Shown: one piece after another, positions 48,270 through 57,055 of the stretch
Layout: each line of letters opens with the position of its first letter
Position numbering within the stretch: position 1 is the stretch's first letter
From: Paracidovorax wautersii
GTDB taxonomy: Bacteria; Pseudomonadota; Gammaproteobacteria; Burkholderiales; Burkholderiaceae_C
Direction: 5' to 3'
DNA: 64,000 bases
NCBI RefSeq assembly: GCF_031453675.1
Contig: NZ_JAVIZX010000001.1
Coordinates: forward strand, 1,240,001 to 1,304,000
Notes under the pieces: generated by a model
The model's input: the letters and a program-made list of their open reading frames with translations, nothing else
What the model was told of the DNA's origin: nothing
The model's database searches: none
Made by a program: the position numbers and the translations under genes

Positions 48270-48688
48270 GGCGCCATTGTGCGGGGCCGGCGGGCGCCGG
48301 GGCCATGCCGGGGCGCGGAAAACGGCCCGCTTGCGCTGCTGTCCTGCACGGCCTCCGCGCGGGACGCGGTGTGATCCATCTTGCAGCGGCGCAAGCCCCG
48401 TGCGCTGCCGCGGAGAACATCAAAATTGATAGCTACCTGCGCTTTACCAGCAAAGAATTTCAATACAAAACCCATTGAATTCCTTTCAGGACAAGCGCAA
48501 GATGCTCCTAAATAGTGAGTACACGCCCGACAGGCCACGCCGCGGCGCGCATTGACACACTGCAACCCCGGGCCGGCGCCCACCGACGACAATGGGAACC
48601 CCGCCGAGCGGGCGTCCGCAGCCGGTTCCGCGCGCTTCGCCCGTTTTGCTTTTTTCTTTCCTGCTTTCTGCCCATCCCGGAGACCCGC
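48270..48688. other. Gene-free stretch with a repeat, upstream of ubiM
   Basis: About 420 bp without a supportable gene. It holds repeat family A copy 8 (48418-48475), followed by a relatively AT-rich segment to about 48530 that may hold the promoter of the downstream hydroxylase gene. A ribosome site CGGAG lies at ~48679. Confidence 0.6.
48418..48475 (+). repeat. Dispersed repeat family A, copy 8
   Basis: ATCAAAATTGATAGCTACCT then GCGCTTTACCAGCAAAG matches the left half of the family well; the right half is degraded. It is intergenic between the divergent LysR and ubiM-like genes. Confidence 0.7.
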
Positions 48689-49975
48689 ATGCCCCAGCAG
48701 ACCCCGACGACCCGCCGCAGCCCCGCCCGCAGCGATGTGCTCATCGTCGGTGCCGGCCCGGCCGGTCTGTCGCTGGCCATCTCCCTGGCCGGCGCCGGCT
48801 TCACCGCCACCGTGCTCGACCAGCAGCCCGAAGCGGCGCTGGCCGATCCCGCGCCCGACGGCCGCGAGATCGCGCTCACCCATCCCAGCGGCGACACACT
48901 GCGCCGCCTGGGCAGCTGGCAGCACCTGGCGCCGCACGAGATCGGCCGCATCCGCGAGGCGCAGGTGCACGACGGCCCGGTGGGCCTGCGCTCGGCGCTG
49001 GAGCTGGACGCCGTGGGCAGCGGCTGCGACCACCTGGGCTGGATCGTGCCTAACCACGCGCTGCGCCGCACCGCCTACCAGGTCGCCGCGCGCACGCCGG
49101 GCGTGACGGTCATCGCCGGCGCGCAGGTCAGCCGCGTGGCCGCCCTGCCCACGCACGCCGAGCTGGAATACACCCCCGCCGGCGCCGCCCCCGACGCCGC
49201 GCCGCTGCGGCTGGAGGCCCCGCTGCTGGTGGCCGCGGACAGCCGCTTCTCGGCCGCGCGGCGGCAGCTGGGCATCGGCGCCAGCATGACCGACTTCGGC
49301 CGCACGGTCATCGTCTGCCGCATGCGCCACGACGCGCCGCACCACGAGGTCACGCACGAATGCTTCGGCTACGAGCGCACGCTGGCCATCCTGCCGCTGC
49401 CCGACGACATCGTGGACGGCGCCCAGCAATGCTCGGTGGTGGTCACCGCCAACACGGCCGACGCGCAGCGCCTGATGGCGCAGGACCCGGAGACCTTCGC
49501 CGCCGAGGTGGCTGCCCAGTTCCAGCACCGCCTGGGCGCCATGCGCCTGGTGGGCGAGCGCCACGCCTACCCGCTGGTGGCCGTGTACGCGCACCGCTTC
49601 TCCGGCACGCGCTGCGCGCTGCTGGGCGACGCCGCCGTGGGCATGCACCCGGTGACGGCGCACGGCTACAACCTGGGCCTGTCGGGCGTGGAGCATCTCA
49701 CCCGTGTGCTGGTGGACGCGCGTGCCGCGGGCACCGACATCGGCGCCGCCGGCGTGCTGGAGCGCTATGCCCGCGCCCACCACCGCCATGCCTTCCCGAT
49801 CTACCAGGGCACGAACGCCATCGTGAAGCTGTACACGGACCCGCGGCCCCTGCCCAAGCTGCTGCGCCAGGCCGTCATCCAGGGCGCGCGCCGCCTGCCG
49901 CCGCTGAAGGCCGCCATCGTGGGCCAGCTCACCGGCCGCGGCCTGGCCGGCGCCCTGCGCGCACCGGCGCGCTGA
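48689..49975 (+). CDS. ubiM: UbiM-like flavin monooxygenase (ubiquinone hydroxylase)
   Basis: A 428-residue class A FAD hydroxylase of the UbiH/UbiF/UbiM type. The N-terminal FAD motif is VLIVGAGPAGLSLAISLAGAG (~17-37 in two parts), a middle block is DGREIALTHPSGDTLRRLG (~54-72), and the second FAD motif is LLGDAAVGMHPVTAHGYNLG (~311). The MHPVTAHGYN variant is typical of UbiM, a 5-demethoxyubiquinol hydroxylase of some proteobacteria. Start ATG 48689 with CGGAGA upstream. Assignment to UbiM rather than UbiH/UbiF is probable, not certain. Confidence 0.82.
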   Translation: MPQQTPTTRRSPARSDVLIVGAGPAGLSLAISLAGAGFTATVLDQQPEAALADPAPDGREIALTHPSGDTLRRLGSWQHLAPHEIGRIREAQVHDGPVGLRSALELDAVGSGCDHLGWIVPNHALRRTAYQVAARTPGVTVIAGAQVSRVAALPTHAELEYTPAGAAPDAAPLRLEAPLLVAADSRFSAARRQLGIGASMTDFGRTVIVCRMRHDAPHHEVTHECFGYERTLAILPLPDDIVDGAQQCSVVVTANTADAQRLMAQDPETFAAEVAAQFQHRLGAMRLVGERHAYPLVAVYAHRFSGTRCALLGDAAVGMHPVTAHGYNLGLSGVEHLTRVLVDARAAGTDIGAAGVLERYARAHHRHAFPIYQGTNAIVKLYTDPRPLPKLLRQAVIQGARRLPPLKAAIVGQLTGRGLAGALRAPAR

Positions 49976-50215
49976 CGCCCTGCGGGCCGCACGCCGGCAC
50001 CAAAGGCATCACTGGCACCACCGGCGGCACGGACGCCCCGGACGGCGGGGGCGGGCGCCCCGGCCCCTGCACGCGGCGCGGACGGCGCCTGCACACGACC
50101 GCAACATAAGCCGCCTACGCTGGCGGCCTGTGCGGCGCGCGCCCGGTCTTCACCTCGCAAAGCGCGTTCCGATCCCCGCAACCTGCGCCTGCCCCGTCCG
50201 TCCGTTCGTCCGCCC

Positions 50216-51952
50216 ATGACCGCCCCGTCGCGCCGCGAATTCTTGCCCCGCCAGACCGTGGAGGCGCCGCCCAACCGCTGGGACTGGGCGCTGCTGCCCC
50301 TGGTGCTAGCCGCCATCGTGCTGGGGGCGTACGGGGCCGCGCAGATGGCGCAGCCTTTCCACCTGGGCGATGCGCTGCCGCTGTCGCTGGACCCGGCGCA
50401 GCTGCCCTACTACCTGCTGCGCACCACGCTGCGCATGGCCGTTGCCATGCTGGCGTCGCTGGTGTTCGCCTGCGTGTTCGCGGTGCTGGCCGCCAAGTAC
50501 CGCCTGGCCGAACGGGTGCTGGTGCCGCTGCTGGACATCCTGCAGTCCATTCCCATCCTGGGCTTCCTGTCCATCACCGTGACGGGCTTCATCGCGCTCT
50601 TTCCGGGCAGCCTGCTGGGCGTGGAATGCGCGGCCATCTTCGCCATCTTCACCTCGCAGGCCTGGAATATGGCCTTCAGCCTCTACCAGTCGCTGCGCAC
50701 CGTGCCGGCCGAGCTGCAGGAGGCCGCGCGCGTGTTCCAGCTCTCGGGCTGGCAGCGCTTCTGGCGGCTGGAGCTGCCCTTCGCCATGCCGGGGCTGCTG
50801 TGGAACATGATGATGTCGATGTCCGGCGGCTGGTTCTTCGTGGTGGCGTCGGAGGCCATCTCGGTGTCGCACCAGGACATCAAGCTGCCCGGCGTGGGCT
50901 CGTACATCGCTCTGGCCATCGAGGCGCGCGACCTGCCGGCGATCGGCTGGGCCATCGCCTGCATGCTGGTGGCCATCCTGCTGTACGACCAGCTGCTGTT
51001 CCGCCCGCTGGTGGCCTGGGCGGACAAGTTCCGCTTCGAGGAAGGCAGCGCCGATGCCGCCCCGCGCTCATGGCTGCTGGGCTGGCTGCGCCGCGGCCGC
51101 GCCACGCAGCGCATGGCCGGCTGGTGCCAGCGGCAGCTGGGCCGCACGCTGACGCTGTTCCAGCGCCGCTACGACGGCACCTCGATCCGCGCCCGGCCCG
51201 CCGCGCCCTCGCCGCGCGCGGAGCGGGTGTGGGATGCCGTGCTGGCCGCGGGCGTGCTCTTCGCCATTGCGCGGCTGGTGCACTTCGTGCACGCCGAGGT
51301 GGGCTGGCGCGAGGTGGCGCATGTCTTCGCCCTGGGCGGCTACACGCTGGTGCGCGTGCTGGTGCTGATCGCGCTGGCAGCGCTGGTGTGGGTGCCCGTG
51401 GGCATGTGGATCGGCATGAACCCGCGCTGGGCGGGGCGGCTGCAGGCGGTGGCGCAGTTTTTGGCCGCTTTCCCGGCCAACCTGTTCTTTCCGGTGGCGG
51501 TGATGCTGGTGGTGCACTGGAGGCTCAACCCCGACGTGTGGCTGTCGCCGCTCATGATCCTGGGCACGCAGTGGTACCTCCTCTTCAACGTGATCGCGGG
51601 CGCCTCCAGCATTCCCAACGAACTGCGCCTGGCCGCGCAGAACGTGGGTCTGACGGGCTGGCTGAAGTGGAAGCGCTACCTGCTGCCCGCCGTGTTCCCG
51701 AGCTTCGTGACCGGCGCCATCACCGCCAGCGGCGGTTCGTGGAACGCCAGCATCGTGGCCGAGTACGTGACCTGGGGCGACACGACACTGCAGGCGCAGG
51801 GCCTGGGCAGCTACATCGCGCAGATGACGGCCACGGGTGACTTTCCGCGCATCGCCCTGGGCATCGGCGCCATGGTGGTGTTCGTGATGGGGCTGAACCA
51901 CTTCCTGTGGCGGCGCCTGTACCGCCTGGCCGAAGACCGAATGCATTTCTGA
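50216..51952 (+). CDS. ABC transporter permease, two fused permease domains
   Basis: A 578-residue inner-membrane protein with two complete BPD_transp_1 domains in one chain. Domain 1 is at ~60-270 (VAMLASLVFACVFAVLAAKY; EAARVFQLSGWQRFWRLELP is the EAA loop). Domain 2 is at ~350-575 (VLVLIALAALVWVPVGMWIG; RLAAQNVGLTGWLKWKRYLL is its EAA loop). Relatives import nitrate, taurine, sulfonates or bicarbonate. The fusion gives a permease dimer from one gene. The ATPase gene follows after 41 bp; no binding-protein gene is adjacent. ~240 bp upstream is GC-rich with no gene. Confidence 0.9.
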   Translation: MTAPSRREFLPRQTVEAPPNRWDWALLPLVLAAIVLGAYGAAQMAQPFHLGDALPLSLDPAQLPYYLLRTTLRMAVAMLASLVFACVFAVLAAKYRLAERVLVPLLDILQSIPILGFLSITVTGFIALFPGSLLGVECAAIFAIFTSQAWNMAFSLYQSLRTVPAELQEAARVFQLSGWQRFWRLELPFAMPGLLWNMMMSMSGGWFFVVASEAISVSHQDIKLPGVGSYIALAIEARDLPAIGWAIACMLVAILLYDQLLFRPLVAWADKFRFEEGSADAAPRSWLLGWLRRGRATQRMAGWCQRQLGRTLTLFQRRYDGTSIRARPAAPSPRAERVWDAVLAAGVLFAIARLVHFVHAEVGWREVAHVFALGGYTLVRVLVLIALAALVWVPVGMWIGMNPRWAGRLQAVAQFLAAFPANLFFPVAVMLVVHWRLNPDVWLSPLMILGTQWYLLFNVIAGASSIPNELRLAAQNVGLTGWLKWKRYLLPAVFPSFVTGAITASGGSWNASIVAEYVTWGDTTLQAQGLGSYIAQMTATGDFPRIALGIGAMVVFVMGLNHFLWRRLYRLAEDRMHF

Positions 51953-51993
51953 CCCGCCCCGAACGTTGTCCGTTGAATGAACGCACCACCACC

Positions 51994-53316
51994 ATGACGC
52001 AATCCATCATCGAACTCCAGGGCGTGGGCAAGCGCTTCCGCTCGTCCGACGGCCGCGAACGCCCTGTGCTGAGCGGCGTGGATTTCACGCTGCGCGAAGG
52101 GGAGATCGTCGCGCTACTGGGCCAGTCGGGCTCAGGGAAAAGCACACTGCTGCGCATCATGGCCGGACTGATCGCCGCCGACGAAGGCGGCGTGCGTTAC
52201 CGCGGCCAGCCGCTGCACGGGCCGGCGCGCGCGATCAGCATGGTGTTCCAGTCGTTCGCGCTGTTCCCGTGGCTGACCGTGCAGCAGAATGTGGAACTGG
52301 GCCTGGAGGCGCGGGGCGTGCCGCAGGCCGATCGCGCCAAGCGGGCCGAGGCCGCCATCGACCTCATCGGCCTGGCGGGCTTCGAGGGCGCGCTGCCGCG
52401 CGAGCTGTCGGGCGGCATGCGCCAGCGCGTGGGCATCGCCCGCGCCCTGGTCACCGAGCCCGACGTGCTGCTCATGGACGAGGCCTTCTCCGCGCTCGAC
52501 GTGCTCACCGGCGAACGCCTGCGCGAGGACATCCTGCAGCTGTGGCGCAGCGGCACCATGCCCACCCAGGCGATGCTGGTCGTGTCGCACAACATCGAAG
52601 AGGCCGTGATGATGGCCGACCGTGTGCTGGTCTTCGCCAGCGACCCGGGCCGCATCCGCTGCCAGCTGGCGATCCAGCTGCCGCATCCCCGCAGGGCCGA
52701 CAGCGAACCGGTGCGCGCGCTGATCGACGAGGTCTATGCCCTGATGACGGCCGGCGCCACCCGACCTGGGGCGGTGGCGGGCGAGGCCCCCGCGGAGCAG
52801 CCCGAAACCGCCGCCCTCACCGACCGCCTGCCCGCCGCCGACGTGGCGCGCATGGACGGCCTGCTGGAACTCCTGGCGGAGCCCCCTTTCGGTGGCCGCG
52901 CCGACCTGCCGCGCCTGGCCGAGGAGACCAGCCTGACCGATGCCGAACTGCTGCCCCTGGCCCACGCGGTGGCCCAGCTCGGGCTGGCGGCGCTGGAGGG
53001 GGGCGACCTGCAGATCACCCCGCTGGGCCGGCGCTACGCGGAAGGCGGCCACGGACTGCGCCAGCAGCTCTTCGGCCAGCAGCTGCTGGCCCATGTGCCG
53101 CTGGTGGCGCACATCCGCCACAGCCTGGAGCAGGAGGCGCAGGGCGAGCTGCCCGAGGCGCCCTTCCTGCGCCTGCTGGCGGAACAGCTGGGCAGCGCGG
53201 AGGCCGAAAGCGTGCTGCGCACGGCCATCACCTGGGCGCGCCACGGCGAGGTGTTCGAGTACGACTTCCACACCGGCGTGATGCGGCTGCCCACCGGCGA
53301 CGCAGCACCCGCCTGA
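51994..53316 (+). CDS. ABC transporter ATPase with C-terminal AAA-associated domain
   Basis: A 440-residue ATP-binding subunit. Walker A GQSGSGKST (~44-52), Q-loop VFQSFALFPW (~86), signature LSGGMRQR (~137), Walker B DVLLMDEAFSALD (~155) and His switch VSHNIEEA (~195), all of the nitrate/taurine group. A second domain at ~285-430 (RMDGLLELLAEPPFGGRADL; LPRLAEETSLTDAELLPLAH) is the AAA-associated domain found in this transporter class and may be regulatory. Start ATG 51994. Pairs with the fused permease; the substrate is unknown. Confidence 0.92.
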   Translation: MTQSIIELQGVGKRFRSSDGRERPVLSGVDFTLREGEIVALLGQSGSGKSTLLRIMAGLIAADEGGVRYRGQPLHGPARAISMVFQSFALFPWLTVQQNVELGLEARGVPQADRAKRAEAAIDLIGLAGFEGALPRELSGGMRQRVGIARALVTEPDVLLMDEAFSALDVLTGERLREDILQLWRSGTMPTQAMLVVSHNIEEAVMMADRVLVFASDPGRIRCQLAIQLPHPRRADSEPVRALIDEVYALMTAGATRPGAVAGEAPAEQPETAALTDRLPAADVARMDGLLELLAEPPFGGRADLPRLAEETSLTDAELLPLAHAVAQLGLAALEGGDLQITPLGRRYAEGGHGLRQQLFGQQLLAHVPLVAHIRHSLEQEAQGELPEAPFLRLLAEQLGSAEAESVLRTAITWARHGEVFEYDFHTGVMRLPTGDAAPA

Positions 53317-53341
53317 ACGGCGAAGCGCAGCGGCCCGTTCA

Positions 53342-54454
53342 TCAGTCCGCAGGCTGGGCGGCGCCGACGGCGCGCCACCACGGCTGCGTGCCCGTGGGCG
53401 CGGCGATGTCCACGCGCTCGCCCATGGCGGGCGTGACCAGCGGGACGCCGCGTTGCGCCGCCAGGGCTGCGATGCGCTCGAACGGGTCCGTCCAGGCGTG
53501 CAGCGACAGGTCGAACGTGCCGTTGTGGATCGGCATCATGTGGCGGCCCCGCACGTCCAGGTGGGCTTGCAGGCTCTGCTCGGGCTGCATGTGCACGTCG
53601 GGCCAGTCCTCGTTGTAGGCGCCCGTCTCCACCAGCGTCAGGTCGAACGGGCCGTAGCGCTCGCCGATGGCCTGGAAGCCGTCGAAGTAGCCCGTATCGC
53701 CGCTGAAGAAGATGCGGGTGTCTGCGGTCATCAGCACCCACGAGGCCCACAGCGTGCGGTTGCCGTCCGACAGCGTGCGGCCCGAGAAATGCTGGGCCGG
53801 CGTGGCCACCAGCTGCACGCCGCCGAGGGTCGTGCCCTGCCACCAGTCGAACTGCTGCACCTTGGCCGCCGGCACGCCCCAGGCGATGAGCCGGTCGCCC
53901 ACGCCCAGCGGCGCCACGAAGTGCTCGGCTTTCGGCGCCAGGGCCAGGATGGCGGCATGGTCCAGGTGGTCGTAGTGGTCGTGCGACAGCACCACGCCGG
54001 TCAGCGGCGGCAGCTCGTCGATGGCGATGGGCGGTGCGTGGAAGCGCTTGGGGCCGGCGAACTGCACAGGCGAGGCGCGTTCGGAGAACACCGGGTCCGT
54101 CAGCCAGAAGCCGCCGTTCAGCTTCAACAGCATCGTGGAATGGCCCAGGCGCCACAGGCTCCCGTCAGGCGCGGCCAGCACCGCCGCGCGGGTGAGCGGC
54201 TGCACCGGAACCGGCGCGCTGGGCACGGTGTCGGCCGGTTTGTTGCCGGTGAGGAAGTTCCAGAACACGGACACCGTCTTGGCAAAGCCCAGCGCATGGC
54301 GCGGCGCGCGGTTGCGGAACTTGCCGTCCACGAACTGCGGTGACGCGGTGTGGGCCGCGGGAGGGGCAGGAGGAGCACAGAAGCGGAGGATGGCGGCCAT
54401 GGCGATCAGAAGGATGAAGAGCCAGAAAACCCGGTGCCGATGGAGCAAGCGCAT
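53342..54454 (-). CDS. MBL-fold metallohydrolase (NAPE-PLD/UlaG-like), membrane-anchored
   Basis: A 370-residue protein with an N-terminal signal anchor (~9-25, FWLFILLIAMAAILRFC). The metallo-beta-lactamase core has the metal motif LSHDHYDHLDH (H-x-H-x-D-H, ~157), then ATPAQHFSGRT (~218), IFFSGDTGYFDGF (~248) and MPIHNGTF (~310). The pattern resembles N-acylphosphatidylethanolamine phospholipase D and UlaG-type lactonases, so a lipid or lactone substrate is possible. Start ATG 54454. It is divergent from a TetR gene that has two operator-like sites in between. Confidence 0.88.
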   Translation of the reverse strand: MRLLHRHRVFWLFILLIAMAAILRFCAPPAPPAAHTASPQFVDGKFRNRAPRHALGFAKTVSVFWNFLTGNKPADTVPSAPVPVQPLTRAAVLAAPDGSLWRLGHSTMLLKLNGGFWLTDPVFSERASPVQFAGPKRFHAPPIAIDELPPLTGVVLSHDHYDHLDHAAILALAPKAEHFVAPLGVGDRLIAWGVPAAKVQQFDWWQGTTLGGVQLVATPAQHFSGRTLSDGNRTLWASWVLMTADTRIFFSGDTGYFDGFQAIGERYGPFDLTLVETGAYNEDWPDVHMQPEQSLQAHLDVRGRHMMPIHNGTFDLSLHAWTDPFERIAALAAQRGVPLVTPAMGERVDIAAPTGTQPWWRAVGAAQPAD

Positions 54455-54473
54455 GGGCGTCGGAATGAGAAAG

Positions 54474-54523
54474 TACACCCGAAAGTGTAATTCAAAGAGT
54501 CGAAAAGTAAACTTGAGAGTGTA
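54474..54523. promoter_or_regulatory. Two matching inverted repeats, probable TetR operators
   Basis: TACAC-N6-GTGTA at 54474-54489 (perfect) and TAAAC-N6-GTGTA at 54508-54523 (one mismatch) have the same spacing and lie 34 bp apart. They fill an AT-rich gap between the divergent hydrolase and TetR genes; TAAAAT at 54522-54527 could be a -10 element. Autorepression and control of the hydrolase are inferred. Confidence 0.7.
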
Positions 54524-54534
54524 AAATTTGACCT

Positions 54535-55173
54535 ATGCCCGCCCCCGCCACGCCCACCCGCCTTACCGACCGCAAGCGCACGGCCATCGTTCAGGCGGCC
54601 ATTGCGGAGTTTCGCGAGCACGGCTTCGCGGGGACGAGCATGGACCGCGTGGCGGCCGTGGCCGAAGTGTCCAAGCGCACGGTCTACAACCATTTCCCCA
54701 GCAAGGAAGAACTGTTCGAGGCCATCCTGCTGCACCTGTGGGACCGCAGCCATGCCCTGCCCGAGGTGCGCTACGACCCGGCCCGGCCCTTGCAGGAACA
54801 GCTGCGCGCCGTGCTGGACACGAAGATGCGCCTGCTGGACGACCCGAGCTTCATCGCCCTGTGCCGCGTGGCCATGGCGGAGATGATGCACAGCCCCGAG
54901 CGCGCCCGGGCCATGGTGGCGCGGCTGTCGGAGAAGGAAGAGGACCTGCCGGTGTGGATCCGCGCAGCGCAGGCCGACGGCCGGCTGCGCGCGGGGGTCG
55001 ACCCGCAGTACGCCGCGCACCAGCTGCATGGCATGGTCAAGGCCTTCGCCTTCTGGCCGCAGATCGCGCTGGGACAGCCGCCGCTGACGGGCCCGCAGCG
55101 CGAGCAGGTGCTGGCCGATGCGGTCGAGATGTTCCTGGGCCTGTACGCCCCCTCCCCCGCGGCGCGGGGCTGA
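54535..55173 (+). CDS. TetR-family repressor of the MBL hydrolase
   Basis: A 212-residue TetR regulator. The DNA-binding domain is at ~12-62 (RKRTAIVQAAIAEFREHGFA; DRVAAVAEVSKRTVYNHFPS), and the C-terminal ligand domain at ~80-205 is of the TetR_C AefR-like type. ATG 54535 lies only 12 bp from the downstream operator half, so binding would block its own transcription. It is divergently paired with the hydrolase gene. The ligand is unknown, perhaps the hydrolase substrate. Confidence 0.92.
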   Translation: MPAPATPTRLTDRKRTAIVQAAIAEFREHGFAGTSMDRVAAVAEVSKRTVYNHFPSKEELFEAILLHLWDRSHALPEVRYDPARPLQEQLRAVLDTKMRLLDDPSFIALCRVAMAEMMHSPERARAMVARLSEKEEDLPVWIRAAQADGRLRAGVDPQYAAHQLHGMVKAFAFWPQIALGQPPLTGPQREQVLADAVEMFLGLYAPSPAARG

Positions 55174-55211
55174 CCCTCCCCGGCGCGCCCGGCCGGGCGG
55201 ATCTGGCGCCA

Positions 55212-55373
55212 GGGAACTTCTGCACGAATCGAGCGGCAAGTGGGCGCTGCGGATCGGGAGGGGATGCAAGGCGCAAAACGCAGCAATAGCGTGGCTATTG
55301 CGAGTCTTTGCAACGCCGCAGACTGCCCAAGGCCGCAGATGCATACGGCGCGGTGATTCGTGCAGAGGTTCCC
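55212..55373. mobile_element. 162-bp palindromic MITE-like element
   Basis: The terminal inverted repeats GGGAACTTCTGCACGAATC (55212-55230) and the reverse complement of GGGAACCTCTGCACGAATC (55355-55373) match at 18 of 19 bases. The centre is a hairpin, GCAATAGC-GTG-GCTATTGC (55283-55301), exactly at the midpoint of the element. There is no coding capacity. The right end touches the last base of the argP stop codon. The structure fits a non-autonomous transposable element; no target duplication is evident. Confidence 0.75.
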
Positions 55374-56269
55374 TAGCGCAGCACCCCGCGCGCTGCGGCC
55401 ATGGCACTGTGCGCCAGCGCCTCCAGGCGCGGCGACTGCTGCGCCCAGCGGTGCCAGTACAGCGGCACGTCGGTCGCCGCCTCGGGCAGTACGTCCACCA
55501 GCTCGCCCCGCTCCAGCGCGTCGCCGATCTGCAGCTGCGGCACCATGCCGTAGCCCAGCCCCAGGCGGATGGCGGCCACGAACGGCTCCGACGCCGGCAC
55601 GTAGTGGGTGGGGTAGGCGCTGGCCGGCAGGCCCAGCGTGCGCAGCAGCGCATCGGCATGCAGCAGGTCCTTGCGGTTGAAGACCACGGCCGGCGCCCGC
55701 TGCGCGGCGGCCCGCGTCAGGCCGCGGCGGAACCACTGCGCGGCGAAGGCCGGCGTGGCCACCAGCCGGTAGCGCATGGTGCCCAGCGGCTCGGCCACGC
55801 AGCCGCGCATGGCATGCGCCTCGGCCGCCACGCAGGCGTTGACCAGCCCCGCCGCCAGCAGCGCATCGGTGTGGGCCTGGTCGTCCACCACCAGCTCCAG
55901 CACGATGCGCTCGCGCGCCAGCACCGGCGCCAGGGCGGGCAGCAGCCAGGTGGCCAGCGAATCCGCATTCACCGCCAGCGCGGCCTGGAAGAAGCCCTCG
56001 CCGCCGTCGGGCGCTCCTGCCAGGCCGGAGAGCAGATCCTGCTCCATCAGCCGCGTGCGCTGCAGGTGCTGCAGCAGCTGGCGCCCCGCGCGCGTGGCGC
56101 GGCAGGGCCGCCCCCGCACCACCAGGGCCTGGCCCAGCGCCGTTTCCAGCGCGCGCACGCGCAGCGAGACGGCCGACGGCGTGAGGTGCAGGCGCACGGC
56201 CGCCTGCTCGAAGCTGCCCGTCTCGGCCACGCCCAGAAAGGCTTCGCATTGCTTGGAATCGAGTGCCAT
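55373..56269 (-). CDS. argP: ArgP-family LysR regulator of amino-acid export
   Basis: A 298-residue LysR regulator of the ArgP type. The helix-turn-helix is at ~1-60 (MALDSKQCEAFLGVAETGSF; HLTPSAVSLRVRALETALGQ). The effector domain starts LAVNADSLATWLLPALAPVL, with the ArgP-typical VFNRKDLLHADALLRTLG. It is divergent from a LysE/ArgO exporter gene, the classic argP-argO arrangement in which the regulator switches on export when lysine or arginine accumulates. Its stop codon overlaps the end of a palindromic element by one base. Confidence 0.92.
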   Translation of the reverse strand: MALDSKQCEAFLGVAETGSFEQAAVRLHLTPSAVSLRVRALETALGQALVVRGRPCRATRAGRQLLQHLQRTRLMEQDLLSGLAGAPDGGEGFFQAALAVNADSLATWLLPALAPVLARERIVLELVVDDQAHTDALLAAGLVNACVAAEAHAMRGCVAEPLGTMRYRLVATPAFAAQWFRRGLTRAAAQRAPAVVFNRKDLLHADALLRTLGLPASAYPTHYVPASEPFVAAIRLGLGYGMVPQLQIGDALERGELVDVLPEAATDVPLYWHRWAQQSPRLEALAHSAMAAARGVLR

Positions 56270-56320
56270 CGCGCGCTAGACCACCAAAGTGAAGAAATTC
56301 TCAGCCATCCCGATATTTTC

Positions 56321-56339
56321 CAAGATGTGCTGCATCTTG
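56321..56339. promoter_or_regulatory. Inverted repeat upstream of the exporter, ArgP site candidate
   Basis: CAAGATG-TGCTG-CATCTTG is a perfect 7-bp-arm palindrome ending about 18 bp upstream of the exporter start, in the AT-richer gap shared with argP. Its position suits an ArgP operator overlapping the exporter promoter. Confidence 0.6.
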
Positions 56340-56356
56340 AGGACTGCGTCCGCACA

Positions 56357-57055
56357 ATGCCGCCCATGTTTGCTTCCCTTCCCTGGATACCGCCACTGCT
56401 GCAGGGCTTCGGCATGGGCGCCGGGCTGATCATGGCCATCGGCGCGCAGAACGCCCATGTGCTGCGCACCGGCCTGCGGCGACAGCATGTCGGGCTGACG
56501 GTTGCCGCCTGCATCGCCGTCGACGTGATCGCCATCGCCGCGGGCGTGGCGGGCATGGGGGCGCTGGTGCAGCGCAGCCCCGTGCTGCTGGCGCTGGCAC
56601 GCTGGGGCGGCGCGGCCTTCCTGGCCTGGTACGGCCTGGCCGCGGCGCGCCGTGCGCTGCACCCGGCGGCGGCCCTCACCGCCGGTCCGCAGGCGGGGCC
56701 CGCGCCCTCGCGCCGCACCGCGCTGGCGGCAGTACTCGCCGTTTCGCTGCTTAACCCGCACATGTACCTGGACACGGTGGTGCTGCTCGGCGCGCTGGGC
56801 GGCCAGCAGCCGCCAGGCCTGCAGGGGTGGTTTGCGGCGGGCGCGGCCACGGCCTCCACGCTGTGGTTCGTGGCCCTGGGCTGCGGGGCACGCCTGCTGG
56901 CGCCGTGGTTCGCGCGGCCCCAGGCGTGGCGCGCATTGGATGCCTTGGTGGCCGCGGTGATGGGGGCACTGGCGCTGACGCTCGCGCTCGCGCCGCTCGG
57001 ACCCGCCGCACCCCTTTCCTCGTCCGCGGCACCCTCCGCCCCCACCGCACCATGA
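56357..57055 (+). CDS. argO: LysE/ArgO-family basic amino-acid exporter
   Basis: A 232-residue inner-membrane exporter. The family N-terminus is LLQGFGMGAGLIMAIGAQNA (~14-33), with the GAQN motif. Six helices are predicted, and SLLNPHMYLDTVVLLGALG (~133-151) is the LysE/ArgO signature. The tail is Pro/Ala/Ser-rich. Start ATG 56357, or ATG 56366. It is divergent from argP and overlaps the next gene by ATGA, so export and the ACT-domain protein are co-translated. Substrate arginine or lysine is inferred from family and regulator. Confidence 0.92.
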   Translation: MPPMFASLPWIPPLLQGFGMGAGLIMAIGAQNAHVLRTGLRRQHVGLTVAACIAVDVIAIAAGVAGMGALVQRSPVLLALARWGGAAFLAWYGLAAARRALHPAAALTAGPQAGPAPSRRTALAAVLAVSLLNPHMYLDTVVLLGALGGQQPPGLQGWFAAGAATASTLWFVALGCGARLLAPWFARPQAWRALDALVAAVMGALALTLALAPLGPAAPLSSSAAPSAPTAP

